NCBI GenBank assembly: GCA_964581295.1
Contig: CAZONX010000003.1
Location: 1-64,000, forward strand
DNA length: 64,000 nt
Direction: 5' to 3'
DNA from: JAHEEL01 sp964581295
Lineage (GTDB): Bacteria > Actinomycetota > Acidimicrobiia > Spongiisociales > UBA5794
In this document: positions 17,133 through 25,841 of the stretch, one piece after another
Numbering within the stretch: position 1 is the stretch's first letter
Layout of the letters: each line of letters begins with the position of its first letter
Notes under the pieces: generated by a model
What the model saw: the letters and a program-made list of their open reading frames with translations, nothing else
Told to the model about the DNA's origin: nothing
The model's database searches: none
Translations under genes and position numbers: made by a program

Positions 17133-18005
17133 ATGGACATCATCTCCGACTCAATCGTTATTGGCCTGACGGAGCAGGCGCCCCTCATCCTCGCCGCCAT
17201 GGGCTTCGCACTCCTCTACCGACTCACGGGCCTCATCAACGTGGCGTACTCGGAGACGATCACGCTCGGCGCCTACATGGGGATGTGGATCAACACCACG
17301 TTCGAGCTCAACTTCTACACCATCCTGATCCCGACCGGGATTGCCGCAGGGCTGATCAGCGTCGCCACCTACTTCGCGGTCTTCCGTCCGGCCAAGCTTC
17401 GCAACGTCGGCGCCCTCGAAATGATCATCATCTCGTTCGGGCTGTCCGTGTTCCTCCGTCACGGCCTGCAGTTCATCTTCGGCTATCCGGTTCGGTTCTT
17501 CGATGTCCCGGCCCCGGACACGATCTTCGTACTGGGCGTCGGCGTGTCATCTTTCCGCCTCGTCGCCGTCGCCAGCGTCTTCATCCTCGCCTTCGGGCTC
17601 TACTGGTTCATCCAGAAGACGAGCTACGGGCTTCAGATCCGGGCCCTGGCGAGCGATGAGGATCTGGCGCAGGTCAGCGGAATCCGGCCAATGGCCGTGA
17701 CCGTTCTCATTTGGTTCCTCGCCGGTGTCGCCGGTGGCCTCGCCGGTGCCTTCTACGGCGTCGGCTCTTCGGTCGCCCCGCTGCTCGGATGGCGCCAGTT
17801 CCTGTTCATCCTGCTGGTCGTCCTGGTCGGCGGGGCCAAGAACATCGGCGGCGTCATCATCGCCGGCGCGGTGACCGCCATCTCACTGACGTTCATGACG
17901 CTCCAGTTCGGCCAGGCGCTGTACGGCCAGATGATCCTCATCGTTGTGTTTGTCATCATCTTGAAGGTCCGCGGCACACGGTCGGCCGAAGCGGGGAAGG
18001 TGTAG
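17133..18005 (+). CDS. Branched-chain amino acid-type ABC transporter permease (LivH family)
   Basis: A 290-residue integral membrane protein with about eight hydrophobic segments. It has the LivH-type features GFALLYRLTGLINVAYSE near the start and the coupling-loop region GLQIRALASDEDLAQVSGI, followed by the conserved glycine-rich helix GVAGGLAGAFYG. It pairs with LivM to form the membrane channel of a HAAT-type importer. In catabolic clusters these importers often carry aromatic acids, amides or urea rather than amino acids. The start is ATG behind AGGGG. It is the first gene of a five-gene operon. Confidence 0.92.
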   Translation: MDIISDSIVIGLTEQAPLILAAMGFALLYRLTGLINVAYSETITLGAYMGMWINTTFELNFYTILIPTGIAAGLISVATYFAVFRPAKLRNVGALEMIIISFGLSVFLRHGLQFIFGYPVRFFDVPAPDTIFVLGVGVSSFRLVAVASVFILAFGLYWFIQKTSYGLQIRALASDEDLAQVSGIRPMAVTVLIWFLAGVAGGLAGAFYGVGSSVAPLLGWRQFLFILLVVLVGGAKNIGGVIIAGAVTAISLTFMTLQFGQALYGQMILIVVFVIILKVRGTRSAEAGKV

Positions 18006-18009
18006 CGCC

Positions 18010-18960
18010 ATGAATCTGGACTGGCTCGACGCATTCCTCGTCTACGGACTCTTCTCAGTCGTCATGGTGATCGGCCTGGCGCTGCTGCTTCACCTGCAAC
18101 TCGGGCTCGCCCGCATCGCCAACTTCGGCATCGTGGGCTTCTGGGGCCTCGGGATGTACTCATTCGGCGTTCTGTTCGTCAAGGTCGATTGGCCGTTCGG
18201 AGAGATCTGGGCGTTCCTGATCTCGATTGCCTTCGCGACACTCGTTGCCGGACTCGCCGGACTCGCCGTTGGATGGGTGATTGCCGACCTCGATATCGAC
18301 GGTGTGCTGGTCGGCACGCTCGGCTTCGCTACGTGCGTAGCTCTCTTTGCGACGGCCGAACAGGACCTGACCGGCGGAGCCCTCGGTATGGGCGGACTCG
18401 GATTCCCCTACGACATTGGCAGCGTCAAGGCGAACGAGACGTTGTGGCTGGTCATCTTGACTGTCGTCGTTGGCTTGATCCTCTACTACGTGTCTCGCGT
18501 CCACAGGTCGCCATACGGTCGGTTGCTCATCGCGATCGGAGACAACGAGCCGCTGGCCCGCAGCCTCGGCAAGCAGTCGTTCCGGACGAAGCTGTGGTTG
18601 TTCGCAGGAAGCTCGGCGGTCATGGGTCTCCTTGGGGCGATGTTCGGCGTGATGGAGCGTTTCCTCGACATCGGCAACCTCGGCATCGACATCACCCTGG
18701 CAGTCATGGTGGGGTTGGTGCTCGGTGGCGTCACCCGAACCTGGGGAGCCGTCGTCGGCGTCGTACTCACCGTGGCCGTATTCGACATTCTCCTTCAGTC
18801 CTACCTGCCGCTCCCCCAGTCGTGGTACGGCCAGGCAATCCCGAACCTTCGGGAGATGACGTTCGGCGCCGCACTCATTCTGGTGCTCATGTTCCGACCG
18901 TACGGCGTGCTCGGCCAGATGCGAAGAGACAAGCTGATGCGGAGGTTGCATGGTGGGTGA
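18010..18960 (+). CDS. Branched-chain amino acid-type ABC transporter permease (LivM family)
   Basis: A 316-residue permease with eight or more hydrophobic segments. It carries the LivM-type LHLQLGLARIANFGIVGF near the N-terminus and the coupling-loop motif GRLLIAIGDNEPLARSLGK. It starts 4 bases after the LivH stop, and its last 11 bases overlap the ATPase gene. The second half of the importer channel. Confidence 0.92.
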   Translation: MNLDWLDAFLVYGLFSVVMVIGLALLLHLQLGLARIANFGIVGFWGLGMYSFGVLFVKVDWPFGEIWAFLISIAFATLVAGLAGLAVGWVIADLDIDGVLVGTLGFATCVALFATAEQDLTGGALGMGGLGFPYDIGSVKANETLWLVILTVVVGLILYYVSRVHRSPYGRLLIAIGDNEPLARSLGKQSFRTKLWLFAGSSAVMGLLGAMFGVMERFLDIGNLGIDITLAVMVGLVLGGVTRTWGAVVGVVLTVAVFDILLQSYLPLPQSWYGQAIPNLREMTFGAALILVLMFRPYGVLGQMRRDKLMRRLHGG

Positions 18961-19777
18961 CATGGACAACACCGCGCCCGCAGAAGAGCCCGTGAGCGAC
19001 CACCCGAGTTCGCGCCCGACCGTTCGTGTGCAGGGCGCCATCAAGAGCTTCGGTGGGCGAGTCGTGGTCGACGTCGAAGACCTGACGCTGGGGACGCATT
19101 CCATCGAAGGGCTGATCGGCCCGAACGGAGCGGGCAAGACGACACTGCTGCGCATGATCATGCACGCCATCTCCCTCGACGAGGGAACGGTCGTGCTCTC
19201 ATCCAACGGCAATGGCGACGAGACCATTCTCTCGAACCTGCCGGCCAGCAGCATGGCCCGCAACGGCATCGTGAAGACCAACCAGGTCATCACCGACTTC
19301 GAACAATTGACCATCCTCGACTCGATGCTGCTCGCGGTCGACCAGCCATCCGACGAGCGTTCCTTCGCCATCTATCGCGAGTCGGGCCTCTACGCCGACC
19401 ACATCGGTGAGATCCAGTGGTATCTCGACCAATTCGACTTCGAGGACCCCTACGGGTTCGCAAACTCCGCCGGTGAGAAGAAGCTGCTCGACATTATTCG
19501 ATGTCTGCTGCTCAAGCCTCGCGTCCTGCTTCTCGACGAACCGACCGCAGGTCTCCCCGATGACATCCGCGATCAGATCATGGAACTGATCAAGCAGAAG
19601 GCCGCCAAGGAGAATATGGCCGTGGTGATCGTGGAGCACGACCTGCACGTCATCTGGAGCATGTGCGAATACGTTCACTTCATGGCGGAGGGGAGCGTTG
19701 TGTTGCAGGGCGAGCCCGCATTTATCCGAGATCATGAGACAGTGGTGGAGCAATACTTGGGAAGCGGCCATGTTTGA
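18950..19777 (+). CDS. LivG-type ABC transporter ATPase with a degenerate signature motif
   Basis: A 275-residue ATP-binding subunit. Walker A is GPNGAGKTT at about residues 57-65 and Walker B is VLLLDEPTAGL, with the switch histidine in VEHDLHV. Where the LSGGQ signature is expected the protein has NSAGEKK, so one ATP site of the LivG-LivF heterodimer would be built with an altered signature loop. The helical region is also unusual (TDFEQLTILDSMLLAV). It overlaps LivM by 11 bases and LivF by 8 bases. An N-terminal extension of about 22 residues is Pro/Ser/Asp-rich. Confidence 0.88.
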   Translation: MVGDMDNTAPAEEPVSDHPSSRPTVRVQGAIKSFGGRVVVDVEDLTLGTHSIEGLIGPNGAGKTTLLRMIMHAISLDEGTVVLSSNGNGDETILSNLPASSMARNGIVKTNQVITDFEQLTILDSMLLAVDQPSDERSFAIYRESGLYADHIGEIQWYLDQFDFEDPYGFANSAGEKKLLDIIRCLLLKPRVLLLDEPTAGLPDDIRDQIMELIKQKAAKENMAVVIVEHDLHVIWSMCEYVHFMAEGSVVLQGEPAFIRDHETVVEQYLGSGHV

Positions 19778-20462
19778 AGCCACAGGTATCCAGAGCGGCT
19801 ATACCGGCGTGACGGTGATCAAGGACCTCGACCTCGACGTAGAGCACGAGATTTTCGCGGTGCTCGGCGCCAACGGGGCAGGCAAAACAACTCTGCTCGC
19901 GACGCTGGCCCGGCTCATCCCGCTGACCGCCGGACAGATGACGTTCGATGGACAAGACATCACGACGGCCCACCCGTGGAACACGGCCGCGCTCGGTCTC
20001 GGCTACGTGCCCCAGGAGAAGGGCGTCTTCGCCGATCTGACGGTGTTGGAGAACCTCCAGATCGGATCCATGATCGGCGACCGGAGTCAACAAGAACGGA
20101 TCGACGAGATCGTCGAACTCTTCCCCGACATCGGCAAGCGCCAGTCACAAATGGCCGGCACCCTCAGTGGCGGGGAGTCGCGCATGGTCGCCTGCGGACG
20201 AGCCTTGATGCAGGACCCAAAGATGCTTCTGCTGGACGAGCCAACCGCCGGGCTCTCGCCGCTCTACGTAGATACGTTCTTTGAAAAGATTCGCGAGATC
20301 CACGAGACGAAGGACGTCAGCATCATCCTGGCGGAACAGAACGCCACGAAGGCGCTCGAGATCTCAGATCGCGTCATGGTGCTGAGCCTCGGAGAGGCAT
20401 CCGAAGTGCTCGATGCCGGTGAATGGACCACCGACAAGCTCAAGGAGGGTTACCGGATCTGA
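19770..20462 (+). CDS. LivF-type ABC transporter ATPase
   Basis: A 230-residue ATP-binding subunit with Walker A GANGAGKTT, Q-loop region GYVPQEKGVF, an intact signature LSGGE, Walker B LLLDEPTAGLSP and a Q in place of H in the switch (LAEQNA), as is normal for LivF. The start ATG at 19770 overlaps the LivG stop. With its partner lacking LSGGQ, this subunit provides the only canonical signature motif of the pair. Confidence 0.92.
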   Translation: MFEATGIQSGYTGVTVIKDLDLDVEHEIFAVLGANGAGKTTLLATLARLIPLTAGQMTFDGQDITTAHPWNTAALGLGYVPQEKGVFADLTVLENLQIGSMIGDRSQQERIDEIVELFPDIGKRQSQMAGTLSGGESRMVACGRALMQDPKMLLLDEPTAGLSPLYVDTFFEKIREIHETKDVSIILAEQNATKALEISDRVMVLSLGEASEVLDAGEWTTDKLKEGYRI

Positions 20463-20508
20463 TCGCTGTACGGCGATCCGAATGGAGGAAGAGAAAGGGA
20501 AGGGACGA

Positions 20509-21990
20509 ATGCGAATACGTTCAAAGAGGTTTGCTAGCGGATTGATCTTGTTGTTCGTGCTTGCGCTGGTCGCCGCTGCTTGTAGCAGTGACAGCGACAG
20601 CGGAGACAGCGACACGACCGCAGCACCTGAAACAACGACCGCCGCAGCGGGCGACACGACAACGACCGCCGCAGCGGGCGACACGACAACGACCGCCGCA
20701 GCGACCGAAACGACGGAGGCCATGTCAACGGAGCCAGTGATCGTTTGCGAACTCGCATACTTCACGGGCGAGTTTGCGGCCTACGGACCGTCACTGACGG
20801 CGGATGTTGAGTTCCCGATCAGCCAGATCATCAACAATGATCCGCCGCTCGGGCGCGAATGGCAGCTCATCTCCGAAGACATCGGTACGCCGGGTGAGGC
20901 TCAGGCAGCTCGTATCTGTCTCGAGCAGCACAACGCCGACATAATGGTCAGCCAGGCGCACGGCTATCGCCAGTACCGCGACTTCATGCTGGAGTATCTT
21001 GCCGAGAACGACAAGCCGCTCGGGCCAACGGTGCACGGCGGGAGCATCCCTGGGAACCTCGGCGGTGTTGGCTCTGAGCCGCTCTTCCGCGCACAGGGAC
21101 TCGACGAGGCGCTTGGCATGACCGGAGCCCTTGCGGCTCAAGATGCCGGCGCCACCTCGGTCGTGATCTTCGCGACCCAGGTCGAGGGTTTCCAGCTCGC
21201 GGCGAACGCGGCTGAGACCACAGCTGAGGAGTTGGGATTGGAGGTCCTTGACCGGATCGACGTTCCCGCCGAGCAGCCGTCGTACGCAGCTGAAGCCCAA
21301 CGCATCGCCGATCTCGCACCGGATGCTGTGATCGTGCAGGCGGGCTCGGTGGAGTCGGCCACGCTGATCAAGCAGTCCTCTGAGGCCGGCTTGTCCCTCG
21401 ACTGGATCGGTGAGACGGGCTGGATTCAGCCGGAGTTCATCGATACGTTGGGCACGGAGCCCATCGCCAGCCAGAAGAGCGTCGGCTATGCGGCCTTCGC
21501 CTACAACGACACGACCCCAGCATGGGCGTTCTTCGAGCCGCTGTGGGACGACACTGCCGGATACGGCGACCTGTACGGTCCGGCAACGGACCAGTACCAC
21601 TTCTCCACGTACGACCTGATGACGCATACGGCGCTTGCCGTTGAGTACGCAGGCTCGTATGCGGCGAGTGCTTGGGCACCGGCCATGATCGAAGTTGGCA
21701 ACCCGCCGGGCACGATGTGCTACACCTACCCGGAGTGCTTGGAACTCATCAGGGCCGGCGAAGACATCGACTACGAGGGTGTCACCGGACCGGGCCTCTA
21801 CAGCAAGGGTGGCGTGAACGCACTCGTGCAGTCGTTCACCCCGTTCAATGACGACGGCACTGTCGGAGCGCCGGTCCTCCTCGATCCGGCGCTCGCGTTG
21901 GAGGTTCTCAGCATCATCGCCGTCCAGGCGGAGTGCGAGACCCCGAACCCGGCAGGGACGAACCCGGCATCACCAGGATGTGAGTGGTAA
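20509..21990 (+). CDS. Branched-chain-type ABC transporter substrate-binding lipoprotein
   Basis: A 493-residue periplasmic-binding-protein-type lipoprotein. The signal peptide ends in LVAAAC with the lipid-modified cysteine at about residue 25, followed by an Asp/Ser/Thr/Ala linker containing a 27-base tandem repeat, then a type 1 binding fold (from VIVCELAYFTGEFA) typical of HAAT importers. It would capture the pathway substrate outside the membrane and deliver it to the LivHM channel. The start at 20509 is preferred over ATG 20482 because the shorter form gives a normal signal peptide behind a purine-rich ribosome site. A terminator follows the stop. The ligand is unknown. Confidence 0.9.
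   Translation: MRIRSKRFASGLILLFVLALVAAACSSDSDSGDSDTTAAPETTTAAAGDTTTTAAAGDTTTTAAATETTEAMSTEPVIVCELAYFTGEFAAYGPSLTADVEFPISQIINNDPPLGREWQLISEDIGTPGEAQAARICLEQHNADIMVSQAHGYRQYRDFMLEYLAENDKPLGPTVHGGSIPGNLGGVGSEPLFRAQGLDEALGMTGALAAQDAGATSVVIFATQVEGFQLAANAAETTAEELGLEVLDRIDVPAEQPSYAAEAQRIADLAPDAVIVQAGSVESATLIKQSSEAGLSLDWIGETGWIQPEFIDTLGTEPIASQKSVGYAAFAYNDTTPAWAFFEPLWDDTAGYGDLYGPATDQYHFSTYDLMTHTALAVEYAGSYAASAWAPAMIEVGNPPGTMCYTYPECLELIRAGEDIDYEGVTGPGLYSKGGVNALVQSFTPFNDDGTVGAPVLLDPALALEVLSIIAVQAECETPNPAGTNPASPGCEW
20641..20703 (+). repeat. 27-bp tandem repeat in the lipoprotein linker
   Basis: Two exact 27-base units (20641-20667, 20668-20694) and a 9-base partial third copy encode AAAGDTTTT repeats in the linker just behind the lipid anchor. 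The copies are identical at DNA level, so the array is probably recent and may vary in length between strains. Confidence 0.9.
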
Positions 21991-22021
21991 CACCCAGCCA
22001 GGCAAGTAGGAGCAAACAAAC

Positions 22022-22061
22022 AAGAGGAGCGGCAGCGGGTCATCCCGCTGCCGCTCCTCTT
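22022..22061 (+). terminator. Long perfect hairpin after the importer operon
   Basis: An 18-bp perfect stem (22022-22039 with 22044-22061, arms beginning aagaggagcggcag) closes a TCAT loop. It starts 32 bases after the substrate-binding protein stop and separates the importer operon from the next promoter near 22110. Confidence 0.9.
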
Positions 22062-22101
22062 CGTACGGAGTCTTCAGGACACCCGTCTGGCTTCGATCCT
22101 C

Positions 22102-22116
22102 GATAATCGATTATAC
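22102..22116. promoter_or_regulatory. Regulon operator site 4 overlapping a -10 box
   Basis: The perfect palindrome ATAATCGATTAT (22103-22114) recurs here. A -10-like TATACT at 22112-22117 overlaps its right end and points towards the AhpD-like gene at 22188; no convincing -35 box is seen. The upstream flank atcctcg equals that at site 2. Confidence 0.72.
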
Positions 22117-22187
22117 TGCATCTGTCTCGCCCGTCCCGGGACGGATTCGCATTTGTCGAGTCCACAGCAACACACGGAGGACCACCC

Positions 22188-22805
22188 ATGTCCCGACTCG
22201 ACAACATCTCCCTCGACGGCATCGAGGAGCTCGACGGTGTCGAGGAGATGTACGAAACGGTGTTTGGGTTCGTCCCCAACGGCGTGCGCATCATGGCCCG
22301 GCGTCCCGGCATCGTTCAGGGATTCCTCCACTTGCGCCGCTCGGTCTTCGACCCCGCCACGAGCGAGGTACCGCTCGAGTTGAAGAGCCTCGTCGGACAC
22401 ATTGCCAGCAAGACGGCCGGCTGCCGCTATTGCCAAGCCCACGCGATCTACGGCTCCGATCGCTCGGGGACCGACCGTGCCCGACTCGAAGCCCTGTGGG
22501 ATTTCGAGACCAGCGATCTTTTCGACGAATCGGAACGCGTCGCTCTGCGGTTCGCGGTGTCGGCGGCGGCGTCGCCCAACGGGGTAACCGACGAAGACTT
22601 CGTGCGGATGTCCGAGTACTGGGATGACGGGCAGATCGTCGAGATCCTTGCGGTCGTGGCGCTCTACGGCTTCCTCAATCGGTGGAACGACTCGCTGGCC
22701 ACCACCCTCGAAGAACCGTCGCAGACCGTCACCGAGGAAGTCCTCGGTTCGAAGGGCTGGGACGTTGGCAAGCATCGGCGAGACGGGGTCACCAACGTTG
22801 ACTAG
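22188..22805 (+). CDS. AhpD-like / carboxymuconolactone decarboxylase-family protein
   Basis: A 205-residue all-helical protein of the AhpD-like superfamily. The redox motif GCRYCQAH has the CxxC and following histidine of the alkylhydroperoxidase AhpD core, and SLVGHIASKTAG precedes it as in that family. The start ATG has a GGAGG ribosome site. It is first in a four-gene block behind operator site 4. Family members are peroxidases, gamma-carboxymuconolactone decarboxylases or thiol-disulfide proteins; the CxxC favours a redox role. Confidence 0.85.
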   Translation: MSRLDNISLDGIEELDGVEEMYETVFGFVPNGVRIMARRPGIVQGFLHLRRSVFDPATSEVPLELKSLVGHIASKTAGCRYCQAHAIYGSDRSGTDRARLEALWDFETSDLFDESERVALRFAVSAAASPNGVTDEDFVRMSEYWDDGQIVEILAVVALYGFLNRWNDSLATTLEEPSQTVTEEVLGSKGWDVGKHRRDGVTNVD

Positions 22806-23598
22806 CGACATCCGCTCCCCCGGTGAGGCCGCCGCTGTCGATGGAGCACCGAACTTTCGCGACATCGGCGGATACGAGACTTCCGACGGTCGCCGAGTCC
22901 GCTCCGGCAGGTTCTTCCGCTCTGGGATGCTGGCCGGGGTCACCGACGAAGGCGTCGCTACGCTCAGCGCCCTCGGGATCCGAACGGTCGTCGATCTGCG
23001 CACCCAGGTGGAGGTCGACGCATTCGGCCCGGACCGCCTACCGGACGACACCCGCGTGGTGCAGATCCGGGTCCCCAGTGCCGGTGCCGACCCGATGGTC
23101 GCTGAGGCGCTCAAGACCGGTCACTTCCCCTACCTGCCGAATCTCATATCGGTGAACCGTGCCTACATCACCGACGACGCCACCCAGTTCGGCGAACTCC
23201 TCACGCTCCTGGCCGATCCGGCCAACGTTCCCGTCGTGATCCACTGCCTCGGAGGGAAGGACCGGACGGGAGTGAGTACGGCGCTGCTGCTCACGATCCT
23301 CGGCGTCCCTTGGCCGACCGTACGCGACGATTACCTCCGCTCCAACGAGTACTTCGCAAGAGCCGTCGACGATGAGTCGGACTCGCTGAGCCGAGCCATG
23401 GAGGACGGCCTCGGCCGGGCCCCGGACTACGGCGATGAAGCGTCGAAGAAGGAGTTCTTCGTGCTCCGCCCCGAGTACATCGATGTTGTGCTCGACGAAA
23501 TCACGGAGAACGGCCGCACGATTGAAGAGTTCGTTAAGAGCGAACTTCAGCTTTCTGACATGACCGTGGAACGACTCCGCGAGGAGTTCCTGGAGTGA
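22798..23598 (+). CDS. Tyrosine-phosphatase-family protein (Y_phosphatase3 type)
   Basis: About 266 residues if initiated at TTG 22798, which overlaps the stop of the preceding gene; another TTG lies about 36 bases upstream, so the start is uncertain. The family marker NFRDIGGY occurs near residue 19 and the catalytic loop HCLGGKDRTG (CX5R) near residue 150. Relatives are protein-tyrosine or lipid phosphatases and some act on small phosphate esters. Its place between an AhpD-like and a PPDK-like gene suggests a small-molecule substrate, which is inference. Confidence 0.85.
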   Translation: MTSDIRSPGEAAAVDGAPNFRDIGGYETSDGRRVRSGRFFRSGMLAGVTDEGVATLSALGIRTVVDLRTQVEVDAFGPDRLPDDTRVVQIRVPSAGADPMVAEALKTGHFPYLPNLISVNRAYITDDATQFGELLTLLADPANVPVVIHCLGGKDRTGVSTALLLTILGVPWPTVRDDYLRSNEYFARAVDDESDSLSRAMEDGLGRAPDYGDEASKKEFFVLRPEYIDVVLDEITENGRTIEEFVKSELQLSDMTVERLREEFLE

Positions 23599-23661
23599 CC
23601 GAAGGGCACGGCACCCAGACGTGCGAAACGAACAAGAAGATCGATCGAGGAGACTGATGAG

Positions 23662-25800
23662 ATGACCTACGTCTACGCATTCGACCACCGGCACGAGGGA
23701 TCGCTCGACGAGACCAAGGCGCTGGTCGGGGGCAAGGGCGCGAACCTTGCGGTGATGACAAGCGATCTTGGTCTCCCGGTGCCGCCGGGGTTCACGATCT
23801 CGACCGAGGCCTGCCTGGCCTACCTCGCAGACGGATGGCCGGCCGGACTCGACGCGGAATTGCGAGGCCACATCGGCCGGGTCGAACAGACCGTTGGTCG
23901 GCGATTCGGTGATCCCGCGAACCCGCTGCTCGTCAGTGTCCGGTCCGGCGCGCCGGTGTCCATGCCGGGAATGATGGACACAATCCTCAACCTGGGTATC
24001 AACGAGGCCACCGAACAGGGCCTTGTTGCGCTCTCCGGTGAGCCAGCGTTCGTCACCGCGTGCCGGGACCGGTTCATCTCTACCTACCGCGAGATCGTCG
24101 GCGTCGACGTCGTTCCAGAGGATCCATACGATCAACTCAAGGGAGCGGTCGAAGCCGTGTTCCGGTCGTGGAATGGCGATCGGGCGCGCAGCTACCGTTC
24201 ACACGAAGGAATCTCCGAAGATCTCGGCACGGGCGTCACCGTGCAGGCAATGGTCTTCGGCAACAGCGGGCCCGATTCGGCCACGGGCGTGGTCTTCACG
24301 CGTAACCCTGCCTCCGGTGAGCGAGTGCTCTACGGCGACGTCCTCTTCAACGCCCAAGGCGAAGACGTCGTTGCCGGCACCCATGCCACCGAGCCGATCT
24401 CTCATCTCGATGAGCGGTCACCGGGTATCGCTGAGGAACTCAAGGCTCACTCCGACCGCCTCGAGCGTCACTACGCCGACGTCTGTGACATCGAGTTCAC
24501 CATCGAATCCGGGAAGCTCTGGATGCTCCAGACGCGCGTCGGCAAGCGTTCTCCCGAGGCTGCCGTGCGTATTGCCGTGGACATGGCAGAGGACCCGGAC
24601 TTCCCACTCTCACGCGAGGACGCCGTGCACCGTGTCATGAATCATCTCGTCTCACCGCCCACTGCGGCAGCGAGGCTCGATGGGAACGCGCAACCCGTCA
24701 CGACCGGTCTTGCCGCATCACCCGGTCTCGCGGCAGGTGCGATCGTGACGACTCCGGATGCCGCAGTTGCCGCCGCCGCCGAAGGCCGGTCGGTCATCCT
24801 CGTCCGCAAGGAGACGTCGCCGGATGATGTGCACGGCATGGCGGCTGCCGCGGGCATTCTCACGACAACCGGCGGTCTCGCCTCCCACGCTGCGGTGGTC
24901 GCACGAGGCTGGGGTATCCCAGCAGTTGTCGGTGCAGACACCATCACGATCGGCGAGTCCAGCGTGACGATCGGCGACGAAGCGGTCGCCATCGGTGAGT
25001 CGCTCACCATCAACGGCGGTACCGGAAATGTCTTCCTCGGCGAGCTCGTCGGCGAGACGGTTGTTGTGCCCGAGGCCGCGCAGCTCTTGGCATGGGCAGA
25101 CGAACTCGGAATCGAGATCGCTGCGGAGGCCGACGACGCGCCAGCCCCGACGGAGGCCGGCGACGCGCCCGATGACAGAACGGCCAATACGGAGTCGATG
25201 ATCCGACTGCTCAGCATCAAGGGATTCTCAACGCCCGACGCAGCCGCCGCTGCACTCGACACAACGGAGGAGAACGCTTCCGGCATCCTCGACACGATGA
25301 CCGCCGACGGTCTCGTCACGATGATGGGCACCATGTTCAGCCTCTCGGATGACGGCAAGTCGGTCGCCGCAGAGTTCCTCGCCGTCGACCGCGAGGACTG
25401 GGGGGCGGAACGCGCCGCGGCGGGACTCGATGGCTTCATCCCGCTGGACCAGCGGATGAAGGTGATTGTCACGGCGTGGCAAATGATGGAGGTCGACGGA
25501 GCACCCGTTCTCAACGACCACAACGACGTCGACTACGACACTGCGGTCCTCGCGGACCTCGCGGCGCTCCATTTCGACGCCGCCGCCTGGCTCGCCGACC
25601 TCCACGACGAGCTCCCCCGCCTTATCTCGTACACGGAGAGGCTCGGACGAGCTGCCGACCTCGTGCAGAGCGGTGACCACGACTACATCGCCTCTCCGCG
25701 GCTCGACAGCTACCACAACGTATGGTTTGAGTTGCATGAGGACCTCATCCTGCTCGCCGGCCGCACCCGTGAAGACGAGGTAGCGTCCGGGCGCGCGTAG
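23662..25800 (+). CDS. PPDK-like protein: ATP-grasp and phosphohistidine domains without the PEP/pyruvate barrel
   Basis: A 712-residue protein. Residues 1-340 are the PPDK/PEP-synthase ATP-grasp domain (LVGGKGANLA, PVPPGFTIST, SVRSGAPVSMPGMMDTILNL, VFTRNPASGE). Residues 345-465 are the swivel domain, with the phosphohistidine in TTTGGLASHAAVVARGWGIP at about residue 409. The TIM-barrel domain that binds PEP/pyruvate in true PPDK (about 350 residues) is absent. In its place lies an acidic linker and about 200 residues that look like a winged helix plus helical bundle. It cannot be a normal PPDK. It could donate phosphate to another acceptor, for example the protein encoded at 10540-12291. Confidence 0.82.
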   Translation: MTYVYAFDHRHEGSLDETKALVGGKGANLAVMTSDLGLPVPPGFTISTEACLAYLADGWPAGLDAELRGHIGRVEQTVGRRFGDPANPLLVSVRSGAPVSMPGMMDTILNLGINEATEQGLVALSGEPAFVTACRDRFISTYREIVGVDVVPEDPYDQLKGAVEAVFRSWNGDRARSYRSHEGISEDLGTGVTVQAMVFGNSGPDSATGVVFTRNPASGERVLYGDVLFNAQGEDVVAGTHATEPISHLDERSPGIAEELKAHSDRLERHYADVCDIEFTIESGKLWMLQTRVGKRSPEAAVRIAVDMAEDPDFPLSREDAVHRVMNHLVSPPTAAARLDGNAQPVTTGLAASPGLAAGAIVTTPDAAVAAAAEGRSVILVRKETSPDDVHGMAAAAGILTTTGGLASHAAVVARGWGIPAVVGADTITIGESSVTIGDEAVAIGESLTINGGTGNVFLGELVGETVVVPEAAQLLAWADELGIEIAAEADDAPAPTEAGDAPDDRTANTESMIRLLSIKGFSTPDAAAAALDTTEENASGILDTMTADGLVTMMGTMFSLSDDGKSVAAEFLAVDREDWGAERAAAGLDGFIPLDQRMKVIVTAWQMMEVDGAPVLNDHNDVDYDTAVLADLAALHFDAAAWLADLHDELPRLISYTERLGRAADLVQSGDHDYIASPRLDSYHNVWFELHEDLILLAGRTREDEVASGRA

Positions 25801-25841
25801 GTTCAAGCGCGGCAACCCGCGAACCCGAAGGAGCCTGACCA

